A stretch of 64,000 bases of DNA from contig REAZ01000009.1 of NCBI GenBank assembly GCA_004294445.1, positions 62,001-126,000 on the forward strand, in the 5' to 3' direction. Shown piece after piece: positions 49,285-57,600 of the stretch. The translations under genes were made by a program, and so were the position numbers. Within the stretch, counting starts at the first letter, position 1. Every line of letters starts with the position of its first letter. The DNA comes from Cytophagales bacterium (GTDB lineage: Bacteria; Bacteroidota; Bacteroidia; Cytophagales; Thermoflexibacteraceae). Under the pieces are notes generated by a model. It did not search any database, had not been told where the DNA came from, and worked only from the letters and a program-made list of their open reading frames with translations.

Positions 49285-50139
49285 CTACTTCTTAATCACC
49301 AACACAGGAACGCCTGCATAGCTTGCTATGTTATTACTCACGCTTTTGTGGAACAGACTCTCCAAAAAGCTACGCTTGCGAGGCATCACTGCCGCCAAAT
49401 CTATTGCATTTTCCTTGATGTATCGTGCCAAGCCCGACTTTGTGCTTTCGCTTTTCATAAGTTCGAACTTTATTTTGTTGTAGGGCGTAAACCAATAAGT
49501 GTCTTCTAAAATTTCTTTTTCTAATCTATCGGAGGGGATTTGTTCCTCGTCCATATTGACGTGTAGGCAGGTTACTTTTGCATCAAAATAGCCCGCAAAC
49601 TCCAGCAAATCGTCAATCACGGGTACATCATCTTCTTCGTAGTCCATTCCAAAAAGGATATGCTTTATCCCACGCAAAACAGCCCCTTTCGGTACGGCAA
49701 GTACGGGACATTTTACGTCGCTGTCTTCTATGATATTGGCGGTGATAGAGCCAAAAATGAGGCGATCTAAGCCCGTAGCCCCCTTTGTTCCCATCACTAT
49801 CAGTTGAAAATTATGCTCCTTTGCTACCTTTGCAATGTCTTCGGAGGGCAAGCCGAGCTTTACGATACTATCTATTTTGATTTTACCACTTCCGTCATCA
49901 TATTCCTCATTTTCATAATTTTTTAAAAACTCTCTCGTTTGCTCCTCATATCGTTTTTGCTCTTGTTCTATGGCAGTATTGATGTAAGAAGCGAGTGTAC
50001 TGTACTCTGGTGCTGTGGTAAAGTAAAAGCTATGGAATACGGTAACAGTAGCATTAATTTTTTTTGCAAGGACGATGGCATATTCTAAGGCATTTTTAGA
50101 ATAGTTAGAAAAGTCTATTGGCACAAGTATTTTTTTCAT
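49285..50139 (-). CDS. universal stress protein, tandem Usp domains
   Basis: 284 residues from ATG 50139 (MKKILVPIDFSNYSKNALEYAIVLA). The first domain has the ATP-binding signature VMGTKGATGLDRLIFGSITANIIEDSDVKCPVLAVP (G-x2-G-x9-G(S/T)). The second domain is degenerate (AAVMPRKRSFLESLFHKSVSNNIASYAGVPVLVIKK) and keeps no full ATP motif. Cytoplasmic, probably nucleotide-binding stress protein. Divergent from the second Usp gene at 50356. Confidence 0.9.
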   Translation of the reverse strand: MKKILVPIDFSNYSKNALEYAIVLAKKINATVTVFHSFYFTTAPEYSTLASYINTAIEQEQKRYEEQTREFLKNYENEEYDDGSGKIKIDSIVKLGLPSEDIAKVAKEHNFQLIVMGTKGATGLDRLIFGSITANIIEDSDVKCPVLAVPKGAVLRGIKHILFGMDYEEDDVPVIDDLLEFAGYFDAKVTCLHVNMDEEQIPSDRLEKEILEDTYWFTPYNKIKFELMKSESTKSGLARYIKENAIDLAAVMPRKRSFLESLFHKSVSNNIASYAGVPVLVIKK

Positions 50140-50355
50140 GGTGTTTATCACGCTTAAGGTTTTAAATTTCTGTATTTACAAATATCACAGTAAAGATAGT
50201 TAGTTTTTACCTGTTTTTCTATGATTTTTATCAATCCGAAGCATGATTTTTATCATGTTTTTTACCATAAATTGTGTTTAATTTTACGTTCCAAATAAAA
50301 GCGTTCTTTTTGATTAAAGTTCAAATAAAAAGCCAATTCAATAACCAAAACTAAG

Positions 50356-51231
50356 ATGAAAAAAATATTAATCCCGACCGATTTCTCTAATAACGCAGCA
50401 AAAGCAGTAAAATTTGCTATGCGTCTTGGGCATAACAGTGCCAGCCTTCATCTTGTCTTTTTTCATGCTACCCAAACAATTATTCCTACCCAAACGCCCA
50501 GTCGCTTATATGCTGAAATAAGAGAAAATGATATTGAAGAAGGTTTAGCAAAGCTAAAAAAAGAAATACACCAACACTTGAAAGAATTGGATATATTGCC
50601 AGAGGAGATAAGTAGTGAGTTAGTAGTGGTGCAGGGAGATTTCAAAGAACACATAAACAATGAGGTAAAAAGACTTGGGGCTACCCTTATCATAATGGGT
50701 ACGTGCGGGGCGAGCGGCTTGCAAAAAGTGCTATTTGGAAGTAATACTGTAGATGTAATGGAAAAGGTAGATTGCCCCGTATTGGCAATTCCTGACAATT
50801 ATAAATACCATGCCGTCAAGCATATAGCCTATGCTGCCGATTTTCTCTCTATAGAGGAAGGTTTTGAAAAGGTAGTTAATTTGGCTAAAATGTTTGAGGC
50901 ATCCTTGGAAATATTCCATGTAGATTCTGTACTGCCGCATCGCATTGACCACCAAACTTTCGACAAAACGCATTTTGTTGATAATTTGAAAAGAAAATTT
51001 GGCTATGAGTCAATGAGTTTGGAATTTGTAGAGATGGAAGAAGAAGATAGTGATGATGCGCTTGCGGGCATTTATGCCTATATTGCCAGAAGGCATCCTT
51101 CTATTTTGGCGATGGCTACATACGACCGCATTTGGATAGAAAAAATTATCAGCCCAAGTGTTACAAAAGAGATGATGTTTCAGACGGAAATCCCACTTTT
51201 TGCGTTTAGGAAAAAAGGTAATCAAGGTTAA
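50356..51231 (+). CDS. universal stress protein, tandem Usp domains
   Basis: 291 residues. First domain MKKILIPTDFSNNAAKAVKFAMRLG with the ATP-binding signature IIMGTCGASGLQKVLFGSNTVDVMEKVDCPVLAIPDN. The second domain starts KHIAYAADFLSIEEGFEKV and ends MATYDRIWIEKIISPSVTKEMMFQTEIPLFAF without a nucleotide motif. A paralogue of 49285-50139 and transcribed divergently from it, so the pair may share a regulatory region (50140-50355). Confidence 0.9.
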   Translation: MKKILIPTDFSNNAAKAVKFAMRLGHNSASLHLVFFHATQTIIPTQTPSRLYAEIRENDIEEGLAKLKKEIHQHLKELDILPEEISSELVVVQGDFKEHINNEVKRLGATLIIMGTCGASGLQKVLFGSNTVDVMEKVDCPVLAIPDNYKYHAVKHIAYAADFLSIEEGFEKVVNLAKMFEASLEIFHVDSVLPHRIDHQTFDKTHFVDNLKRKFGYESMSLEFVEMEEEDSDDALAGIYAYIARRHPSILAMATYDRIWIEKIISPSVTKEMMFQTEIPLFAFRKKGNQG

Positions 51232-51299
51232 AAATAATAGAGGAAAAGATATTGGAGGCACTCCTTCTTCACAAACCCATCTATGTTCTGAAGAATTTA

Positions 51300-51884
51300 T
51301 CAGTTTATGAGTGCTTCCATTTTCTTTTGTACCTCCGCTACTAAGTCTTCCCTAATTTGCAGCGTGATTTGGCATTGGTTGTCAAAGTGTTGGCTAAGTA
51401 TTTTTAACCCATATTCTTTGATAAGTTTCATCACCTCATTCATCTGTAGGTACTCAAAATAGAAGGTGATGGACTGCACAAGTATTTTTTCTACGATAGT
51501 TGCTTGGGCAAGTGCTTCGGCTGCGGCGGTTTTGTAGGCACTCACAAGTCCGCTTGCCCCCAGTTTTGTGCCACCAAAATAGCGAACTACTACTACCAAG
51601 ACATTGGTAATATTTTTGGACTTTAGCTGCCCCAAAATAGGCAAACCTGCCGTTCCGCTTGGCTCTCCGTCATCATTTGCCCGAAAATCTTTTTTGTCTT
51701 TGCCCAACATATAGGCGTAACAATGATGAGAGGCATCGTAATATTTTTTGCGAACCAACTCCAACCTATCTCTGATTTCTTGTTCATTCTCTACAGGGTA
51801 GGCAAAGGCAATAAATTTGCTTCCTTTCTCTTTGAAAAGAGCCTCAGTAGGCTGTGCTATGGAAAAATAAGTGTCCAATGCCAT
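51300..51884 (-). CDS. YigZ/IMPACT family protein
   Basis: 194 residues. UPF0029/IMPACT N-terminal domain: LFKEKGSKFIAFAYPVENEQE, YYDASHHCYAYMLG, the hallmark DDGEPSGTAGLPIL, and VVVVRYFGGTKLGASGLVSAYKTAAAEAL. A short C-terminal domain (DUF1949-like) follows. Function is unknown; related to translation-linked IMPACT proteins. It could co-regulate with the divergent Usp gene, but there is no sequence sign of that. Confidence 0.92.
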   Translation of the reverse strand: MALDTYFSIAQPTEALFKEKGSKFIAFAYPVENEQEIRDRLELVRKKYYDASHHCYAYMLGKDKKDFRANDDGEPSGTAGLPILGQLKSKNITNVLVVVVRYFGGTKLGASGLVSAYKTAAAEALAQATIVEKILVQSITFYFEYLQMNEVMKLIKEYGLKILSQHFDNQCQITLQIREDLVAEVQKKMEALIN

Positions 51885-51956
51885 ATTTATTCTACTTCTG
51901 CCGAGTGCAACCTCTTGTTGCGAACAAAGTTATATTTACTTCTCAGGTCTAAGATT

Positions 51957-52859
51957 TTAATAGAGCAGTTTTGGTCTTTTGCTCACTCCCTCCTCAATTA
52001 TTTGTAGGACTCTTGCCCTCTCTTCTCCTTCGAGTGTAAGGCGGGGTGCGCGCACGTATTCAGTGCCTAAGCCTACTACCGACTCTGCCAATTTGATGTA
52101 TTGGACAAGTTTGGGGTGAATATCCAACTCCAACAAGGGCAAAAACCAACGGTAAATTTTCAATGCTTCTGCTATTTTTCCTTCCTTTGCCAAACGATAG
52201 AGCAATACGGTTTCTTGGGGAAAAGCACATACCAAGCCCGCTACTAAGCCATCAGCACCTAAAAGCAAACTTTCCAAAGTCAAAGTGTCCACGCCACACA
52301 TAATTTTGAACCTATCTCCAAAGCGATTAATCATGCGGGTAACATTTGATACATCTCTGGTCGATTCTTTGACGGCAGTAATGTTCTCGCAGCCAACTAA
52401 TTCTTCAAACATATCTAAGGTAACTTCGATTTTGTAATCTATCGGATTGTTGTAAATCATAATAGGCAAATCGGTGGACTGTGCTACAGCTTTGAAGTAA
52501 GTTACGGTTTCCCTATGGTCAGATTTGTAGCGCATTGGCGGCAGGAGCATAAGCCCGCTTGCACCCAAGTCTTTCGCATTTTGTGCTACTTGTATGGCAC
52601 TGTGCGTAGCTCCTTCGGCGATATTGAGGATGACAGGCACTTTGCCATTTACCTTTTCTACCGCAAATCTCACTAAGCTGTTTTTTTCTTCTGCTGTGAG
52701 TGTACTTGCTTCGCCAAGAGTCCCACCCAATATGATGCCTTCCACGCCCGCATTTAGCTGTGCCTGAAGGTTTTTTTCAAATGCTGCCAAGTCCAATGTA
52801 TCATTGGCGGTAAACTTTGTAGTCAGTGCGGGGAATACGCCCTTCCATGTAAATTTCAT
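51957..52859 (-). CDS. DapA/NanA-family aldolase
   Basis: 300 residues from ATG 52859 (MKFTWKGVFPALTTKFTAND); the frame runs on upstream but that part is not conserved-looking. TIM-barrel class I aldolase: the GGTLGEASTLT pyruvate-binding motif, catalytic Tyr in LPIMIYNNPIDYK, and the Schiff-base Lys in NITAVKESTRD. May be dihydrodipicolinate synthase, N-acetylneuraminate lyase or another 2-oxo-acid lyase; I cannot tell which. A TACTTTTG box is on the minus strand at 52938-52945. Divergent from purS. Confidence 0.9.
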   Translation of the reverse strand: MKFTWKGVFPALTTKFTANDTLDLAAFEKNLQAQLNAGVEGIILGGTLGEASTLTAEEKNSLVRFAVEKVNGKVPVILNIAEGATHSAIQVAQNAKDLGASGLMLLPPMRYKSDHRETVTYFKAVAQSTDLPIMIYNNPIDYKIEVTLDMFEELVGCENITAVKESTRDVSNVTRMINRFGDRFKIMCGVDTLTLESLLLGADGLVAGLVCAFPQETVLLYRLAKEGKIAEALKIYRWFLPLLELDIHPKLVQYIKLAESVVGLGTEYVRAPRLTLEGEERARVLQIIEEGVSKRPKLLY

Positions 52860-53024
52860 AAAATCTGTTGTTTGGATATTTTGGTGTAAACTTAAAAAAC
52901 AACTACCTTTGCCCTCGTCAAAAGAATAAAAGTAAGTCAAAAGTAGCAAACTTTTCAAAAATTTGTTATTTGTAACGCAAACTTTTAAGGCTAAAATTTG
53001 TAATAACTATAAAATCATAAAAAG

Positions 53025-53276
53025 ATGAAATTCAAAGCAGAAATAGATGTCATGCCACTCCAAGAACTCCTTGATCCTCAGGGCAAAGCGGTCATGTTAG
53101 GATTAAAAAACCTAGACGTACACAGCACTGATGTCCGCATTGGCAAGCACATAAGCATCGAAATAGAGGCGGGCAGCAAAGAAGAAGCCGATACCAAAAT
53201 ACAAGCAGCTTGCCAGAAATTGCTTGCTAACCCTATCATGGAAGGTTTTTCATACCAACTTAGCGAACTTTCTTAA
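53025..53276 (+). CDS. purS: phosphoribosylformylglycinamidine synthase subunit PurS
   Basis: 83 residues. MKFKAEIDVMPLQELLDPQGKAVMLGLKNLDVHSTDVRIGKHISIEIEAGSKEEADTKIQ is the compact PurS fold: the P...LDPQGKA...L segment, V..(V)RIGK and a central helix. PurS is the small dimer that joins PurQ and PurL to make FGAM in purine synthesis. The catalytic subunits are not adjacent. Its stop codon meets that of the plsC gene. Confidence 0.92.
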   Translation: MKFKAEIDVMPLQELLDPQGKAVMLGLKNLDVHSTDVRIGKHISIEIEAGSKEEADTKIQAACQKLLANPIMEGFSYQLSELS

Positions 53277-53278
53277 AG

Positions 53279-54019
53279 TTAAGACTGTCCCAAGTGCTGC
53301 TTGATGACTGCTTCAGCTTCTTCCAAAATCTGTTCGGGTGTTTTTCCTTCGCGCGAGATTGTTGGCAATACGGTCGCACTTATTTTCATGCCAAACGGTA
53401 CGGGCATTGCATTGTACCGCATGATTTCCCAAGCACCATCTATAGCAACGGGTACTACTACGGCATTGGGGGCAGCCCGCAGAAGCATCATTAAGCCTTT
53501 GGGCTTGAAGGGCTTTACTTCGCCTGTGCGTGAGCGTGTTCCTTCTGGAAAAATACACCCCGCACGATTGGTTTTCTCCAAATACTCCCCAAAAGATTTG
53601 AGAGCCATGAGTGCTTGCTTGGTGTCTTTTCTATCTATGATGGCAGAACCTCCATGCCGAATATTAAAGGAAATACTTGGAATCCCACTTGCTAACTCCC
53701 TCTTTGTTACATATTTGGGGTGATGCTCATCAAGCAAGTAACCAATAATAGGTATGTCAAACATACTTTGATGATTACTGATAATGATAAGCGGTTTATC
53801 TTTGGGTAGTGGCTGGCTCGCATCAAATCTGTAGCGTACCCCCATCAGATAAAGGCTGTAAACCAGTGAATAAATCATATAATCTACACTTCTTTTGTGT
53901 GCCTGATACCCAAAAAACCGAAAAGCAATGTATTGGATTGGGTGAAAAAAACAGAGAATAGTAAAGAAAATAATGACATAAAAAGGAGATATTACCCAGC
54001 CAAGTATTTTGCGCCACAT
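53279..54019 (-). CDS. plsC: 1-acyl-sn-glycerol-3-phosphate acyltransferase
   Basis: 246 residues. One N-terminal membrane segment, motif I NHQSMFDIPII (HxxxxD), motif II near GGSAIIDRKDTK and motif III FPEGTRSRTG, as in LPLAT/AGPAT enzymes. It acylates lysophosphatidic acid to phosphatidic acid at the inner face of the membrane. Single gene, divergent from ndk. Confidence 0.93.
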   Translation of the reverse strand: MWRKILGWVISPFYVIIFFTILCFFHPIQYIAFRFFGYQAHKRSVDYMIYSLVYSLYLMGVRYRFDASQPLPKDKPLIIISNHQSMFDIPIIGYLLDEHHPKYVTKRELASGIPSISFNIRHGGSAIIDRKDTKQALMALKSFGEYLEKTNRAGCIFPEGTRSRTGEVKPFKPKGLMMLLRAAPNAVVVPVAIDGAWEIMRYNAMPVPFGMKISATVLPTISREGKTPEQILEEAEAVIKQHLGQS

Positions 54020-54152
54020 GACAAAAAATTTAAGTTTGTTAATAGAAACCCAAAAATAACAACATTTTTTCTATTTTTGTGCCAAAATTCAGGATTGAAT
54101 TTTATAGACTCTAAATTAATTACATCATCATTGATTTATAAAAATCAAATTT

Positions 54153-54572
54153 ATGGCAACGAACAGAACTTTTACTATGGTAAAGCCAGATGCTTACGAA
54201 GCGGGCAATAGTGGTGCAATCATCAAAATGATAGAGGAGGCAGGTTTCAGAATTGTGGCGGCAAAGCTCACTAAATTGAGTGCAGAGCGCGCAGGACAGT
54301 TCTATGCAGTGCATAAAGATAGACCTTTTTACCACGACCTTTGCAATTATATGTCTTCGGGAAATATCATGGCTATCATTTTGGAAAAAGAAAATGCTGT
54401 AGCTGATTTCCGCAAGCTAATAGGTGCTACAAACCCTGCCAATGCAGAAGCAGGCACTATTCGCAAGGTTTTCGCACAATCTATCGAGAAAAATGCAGTA
54501 CATGGCTCTGACTCTGATGAGAACGCTGCCATCGAAGGTGCTTTCTTTTTTGCAGGAACTGAGCAGTTCTAA
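54153..54572 (+). CDS. ndk: nucleoside diphosphate kinase
   Basis: 139 residues: [32 protein letters not shown] at the start and the active-site His in [12 protein letters not shown] at the end. All residues of the phospho-His kinase fold are visible. It balances NTP pools from ATP. A TATTTTTG box lies at 54072-54079. Two hairpins follow. Confidence 0.96.
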   Translation: MATNRTFTMVKPDAYEAGNSGAIIKMIEEAGFRIVAAKLTKLSAERAGQFYAVHKDRPFYHDLCNYMSSGNIMAIILEKENAVADFRKLIGATNPANAEAGTIRKVFAQSIEKNAVHGSDSDENAAIEGAFFFAGTEQF

Positions 54573-54577
54573 AGAAT

Positions 54578-54612
54578 AAAACCTATAAAGCCTGCAAGAC
54601 TTTATAGGTTTT
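54578..54612 (+). terminator. terminator of ndk
   Basis: AAAACCTATAAAG (54578-54590) / CTTTATAGGTTTT (54600-54612), 13 bp, loop of nine. A second hairpin follows at 54629-54665. Confidence 0.8.
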
Positions 54613-54628
54613 ATGAAAATTTTATTTC

Positions 54629-54665
54629 AAAGTTCCAAACTATATCGCGGTTTGGAACTTTTTTT
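54629..54665. terminator. second hairpin between ndk and the T9SS gene
   Basis: AAAGTTCCAAA (54629-54639) / TTTGGAACTTT (54651-54661), 11 bp, with a T run on the plus strand to 54665. On the minus strand it directly follows the stop codon of the large gene, so it may serve both directions. Confidence 0.75.
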
Positions 54666-57600
54666 ATTTTTGAACTACAAATCGCTTTTGATAATTGTTT
54701 GTCCCTGTACTGATATGTAGGATATATGTTCCTTCGGAAAGGATTACCGAATCTATTTTTTCCTCATATCTGCCCGAAACACTTTGAATTTCCTTGCCAA
54801 ATACTTTCTGTCCAAGTGTATTAAAGATTTGAATATTTGCATTTTTGCTTGTTTTTTCCTCAAACAACAACACAAAATTTCCTGTATTTGGGTTCGGATA
54901 AAGCGCAAAGTTCAAGTTTGCCAAGTCTGCCTCCTCAGTTCCTAAAATGATAGAAGGTCGGGCTGTTGCAGGATTCGAGAAATCGCTTGTACGTCGCAAA
55001 GCATCGGTTGCCAATACCCTGAAAACATAGGCAACTCCGTTTTCTAATCCCGTTACCGTAAACTTTTCTTGATCTGTCGTTCCTACTAATCTTTGAGGTT
55101 GGTTAGGAGAAAAAAGATAAATCTCATAAATTACGCTCACCCCTGCTACTACTACAGGCTCCCATGTAAGGAAAACTTGCTGGCTTCCCGCTTTTGCTTT
55201 TAGGTTAATTGGTGGGTAAATTCCCGTTGTCCCTACCACAATATTGGCACGCGCGGTAGCTAATGAAAAGAGTGCGCCATCAGATGCACTCCATTCAAAA
55301 GAGTCATTCCCTTCATAATTTTTGTTGGGAGTGTAAACTAAAGCTATACCTGCCGAGGCAATTACTTGCCCAACCGTAACAAGAACGCCATTTTGGGCTA
55401 ATGTCCCATTGCTTGGCAATGATGTAATGCGAACACTTCCCATTGCATCATTTTCAAAATCAGAATAATTTTCCAAGAAAACGTCATTATTTAATTGCAA
55501 ATTGGCGTTTACACCCGTTCTGCGTGTAAAATTACTAACGAAAGGAGCATCATTAACAGGTAGTACATTTACGGCTTGAGTACCTGTATTACTATTCATC
55601 AGTCCATCATTTACACTGATGCTTATAGTTCTTCGCAATCCACTTGGGTTTTGGCTGCTATTAAAATAAGTAACACTTCTTATCGCCGTTTGATAGTTAG
55701 CTACTGAAGCCGCACCGCTCAACGCAAGTGTTCCGCTTGCTGCGTTCCATGTGCCTATGATGCCCAAGCCTGTATTTCCGAGTGCCAATACATCTTGGTC
55801 TGCAAAGTAACTACCTATGATTTGTACTGTAGCACTTGCCAGATTTGAATTGTCCACGTCTTGTACCGTAAAGTTTGTTGGATTTGGGAAAATGACTTTT
55901 GCCGTTTCATTTTCAGTATAATTTTGTACATCAACGGCATTAGTAACTACAGGAGCGTCATTGACAGGGGTTATGCTAATTTGCCTCGTAATTGCCGCAC
56001 TATTTAGGTTTGTAGGTGCTATAGCACTTCCGTCATTGACCACAAAAGAAACTGTACGAACCGTAATATTTGGGTTTCTACTTGTATTATTATAGGTTAC
56101 ATTGCGTAGCGCTGCTTGGTACTGTGCCAAAGTAGCCGTTCCATTCAAGGTAAGTACGCCACCCGCATATCCTCCTGAAACAATAGGATTGCCAACAATA
56201 GCTGTATAGGCTAAGACATCTTCTGCAAAACCACCACTGATAGAAATAGTAGCACTTGCTGAAGTCGTATTATCTACATCATCAACTGTAATGGTATTGG
56301 TAATTTGCTTGGCTGCTTCAAACTCAGTATAAGCCAAATTTAGTGTTTCAATGGCTGCTAATTCAGGTCTATCATTGACTGGTGTTACGGTTACATTTCT
56401 CGTAAGAATATTAGTCAAATTATTTGCTCCTTGTCCATCATTCACTTGGAAAGAAACAGTGCGTGTGAGAGCTGTATTCGGGTTTCTGCTTGTATTGCGG
56501 TATCTGATGCTTTGCAAGGCAGTCTGGTAGTTAGCAATGGTTGCGCCCCCACTCAAAGTAAGCGTTCCTGTGAGTACATTCCAAGAAGCAGTGATGCCTG
56601 CAACCGCAGGAGAATATTCTAATATATCTTCAGCATTGCGATAGTTAGTAGTGATTTGAGCCGTTGCACTTGACATATTTGTATTGTCCAAATCTGCAAT
56701 GGCTACTGTATTATCTACTAAGGCTGTACCCAAGAGGGTTTGCTCTATGTAAGTAAGAGTAGTAGCTCCTATAGTTGCCAAAGTAGGTGCGTCATTCACA
56801 GGAACAACATTCACAATAATATTACACGCAACCGTAGTTTTTACAGGCTGTGTAGTGGCAAAACCATTATCAGAAAAGGTAACAGCTACAGTACGGTTGC
56901 CTCCTGTCGGGTTTTCTATATTTGTATTCCTATACTTTATGTTTTGCATAATCGCTTGGTAATTCGCTATAGTGTTTACCCCTGTAATTAAGAGGATGCC
57001 TGTAGCTGCATTAAAACCTGTCGAGGCAAAAGGTGCGCCTAATACGCCATCATAGAAAAGCTCATCTTGTCCGTTAGTATAGCCTGAAGTAAATTTGAAT
57101 TCCACTTGTGAAAGGTCTGTATCATCAGCATCTGTAACAGTAGGGTCAGCAGGGAATAAACTCACTGATGATGGCAACGGTAACATATTTTCAGTAAAAG
57201 TGCGTGCTGTGGCTGGACAACCTGCTGCCAGAATCGGGGCGACGTTCAAACTTGCATCAATATTAATGACTACCTGCGGATTTACAGCGTTAGTTAAAAC
57301 AGCTAAAGTAGCACCAGAGCCGTTATCAGTAACTTGAAAATCTACGGTGCGTGTAGCAGGAGCGGGTGTAGCACTTATATTTCTATAAGTGAGGCTTGCC
57401 AATAGAGTAGCATAAGTAGTCCTTGAGGCAGTGCCAGTAAAAGTAATCGTTCCCGCAGTTGCAATTCCAGCACCATTTACCTGTGCAGAAGTAATGCCCG
57501 CAGGCAAGGGAATGGCAAACTTAAATTCGTCTTGGAGGGCTGTAAAATTTGTAATGGTAAGAACTGCCTGCGTAAGATTCGCATCATCAAGGTCTGCAAC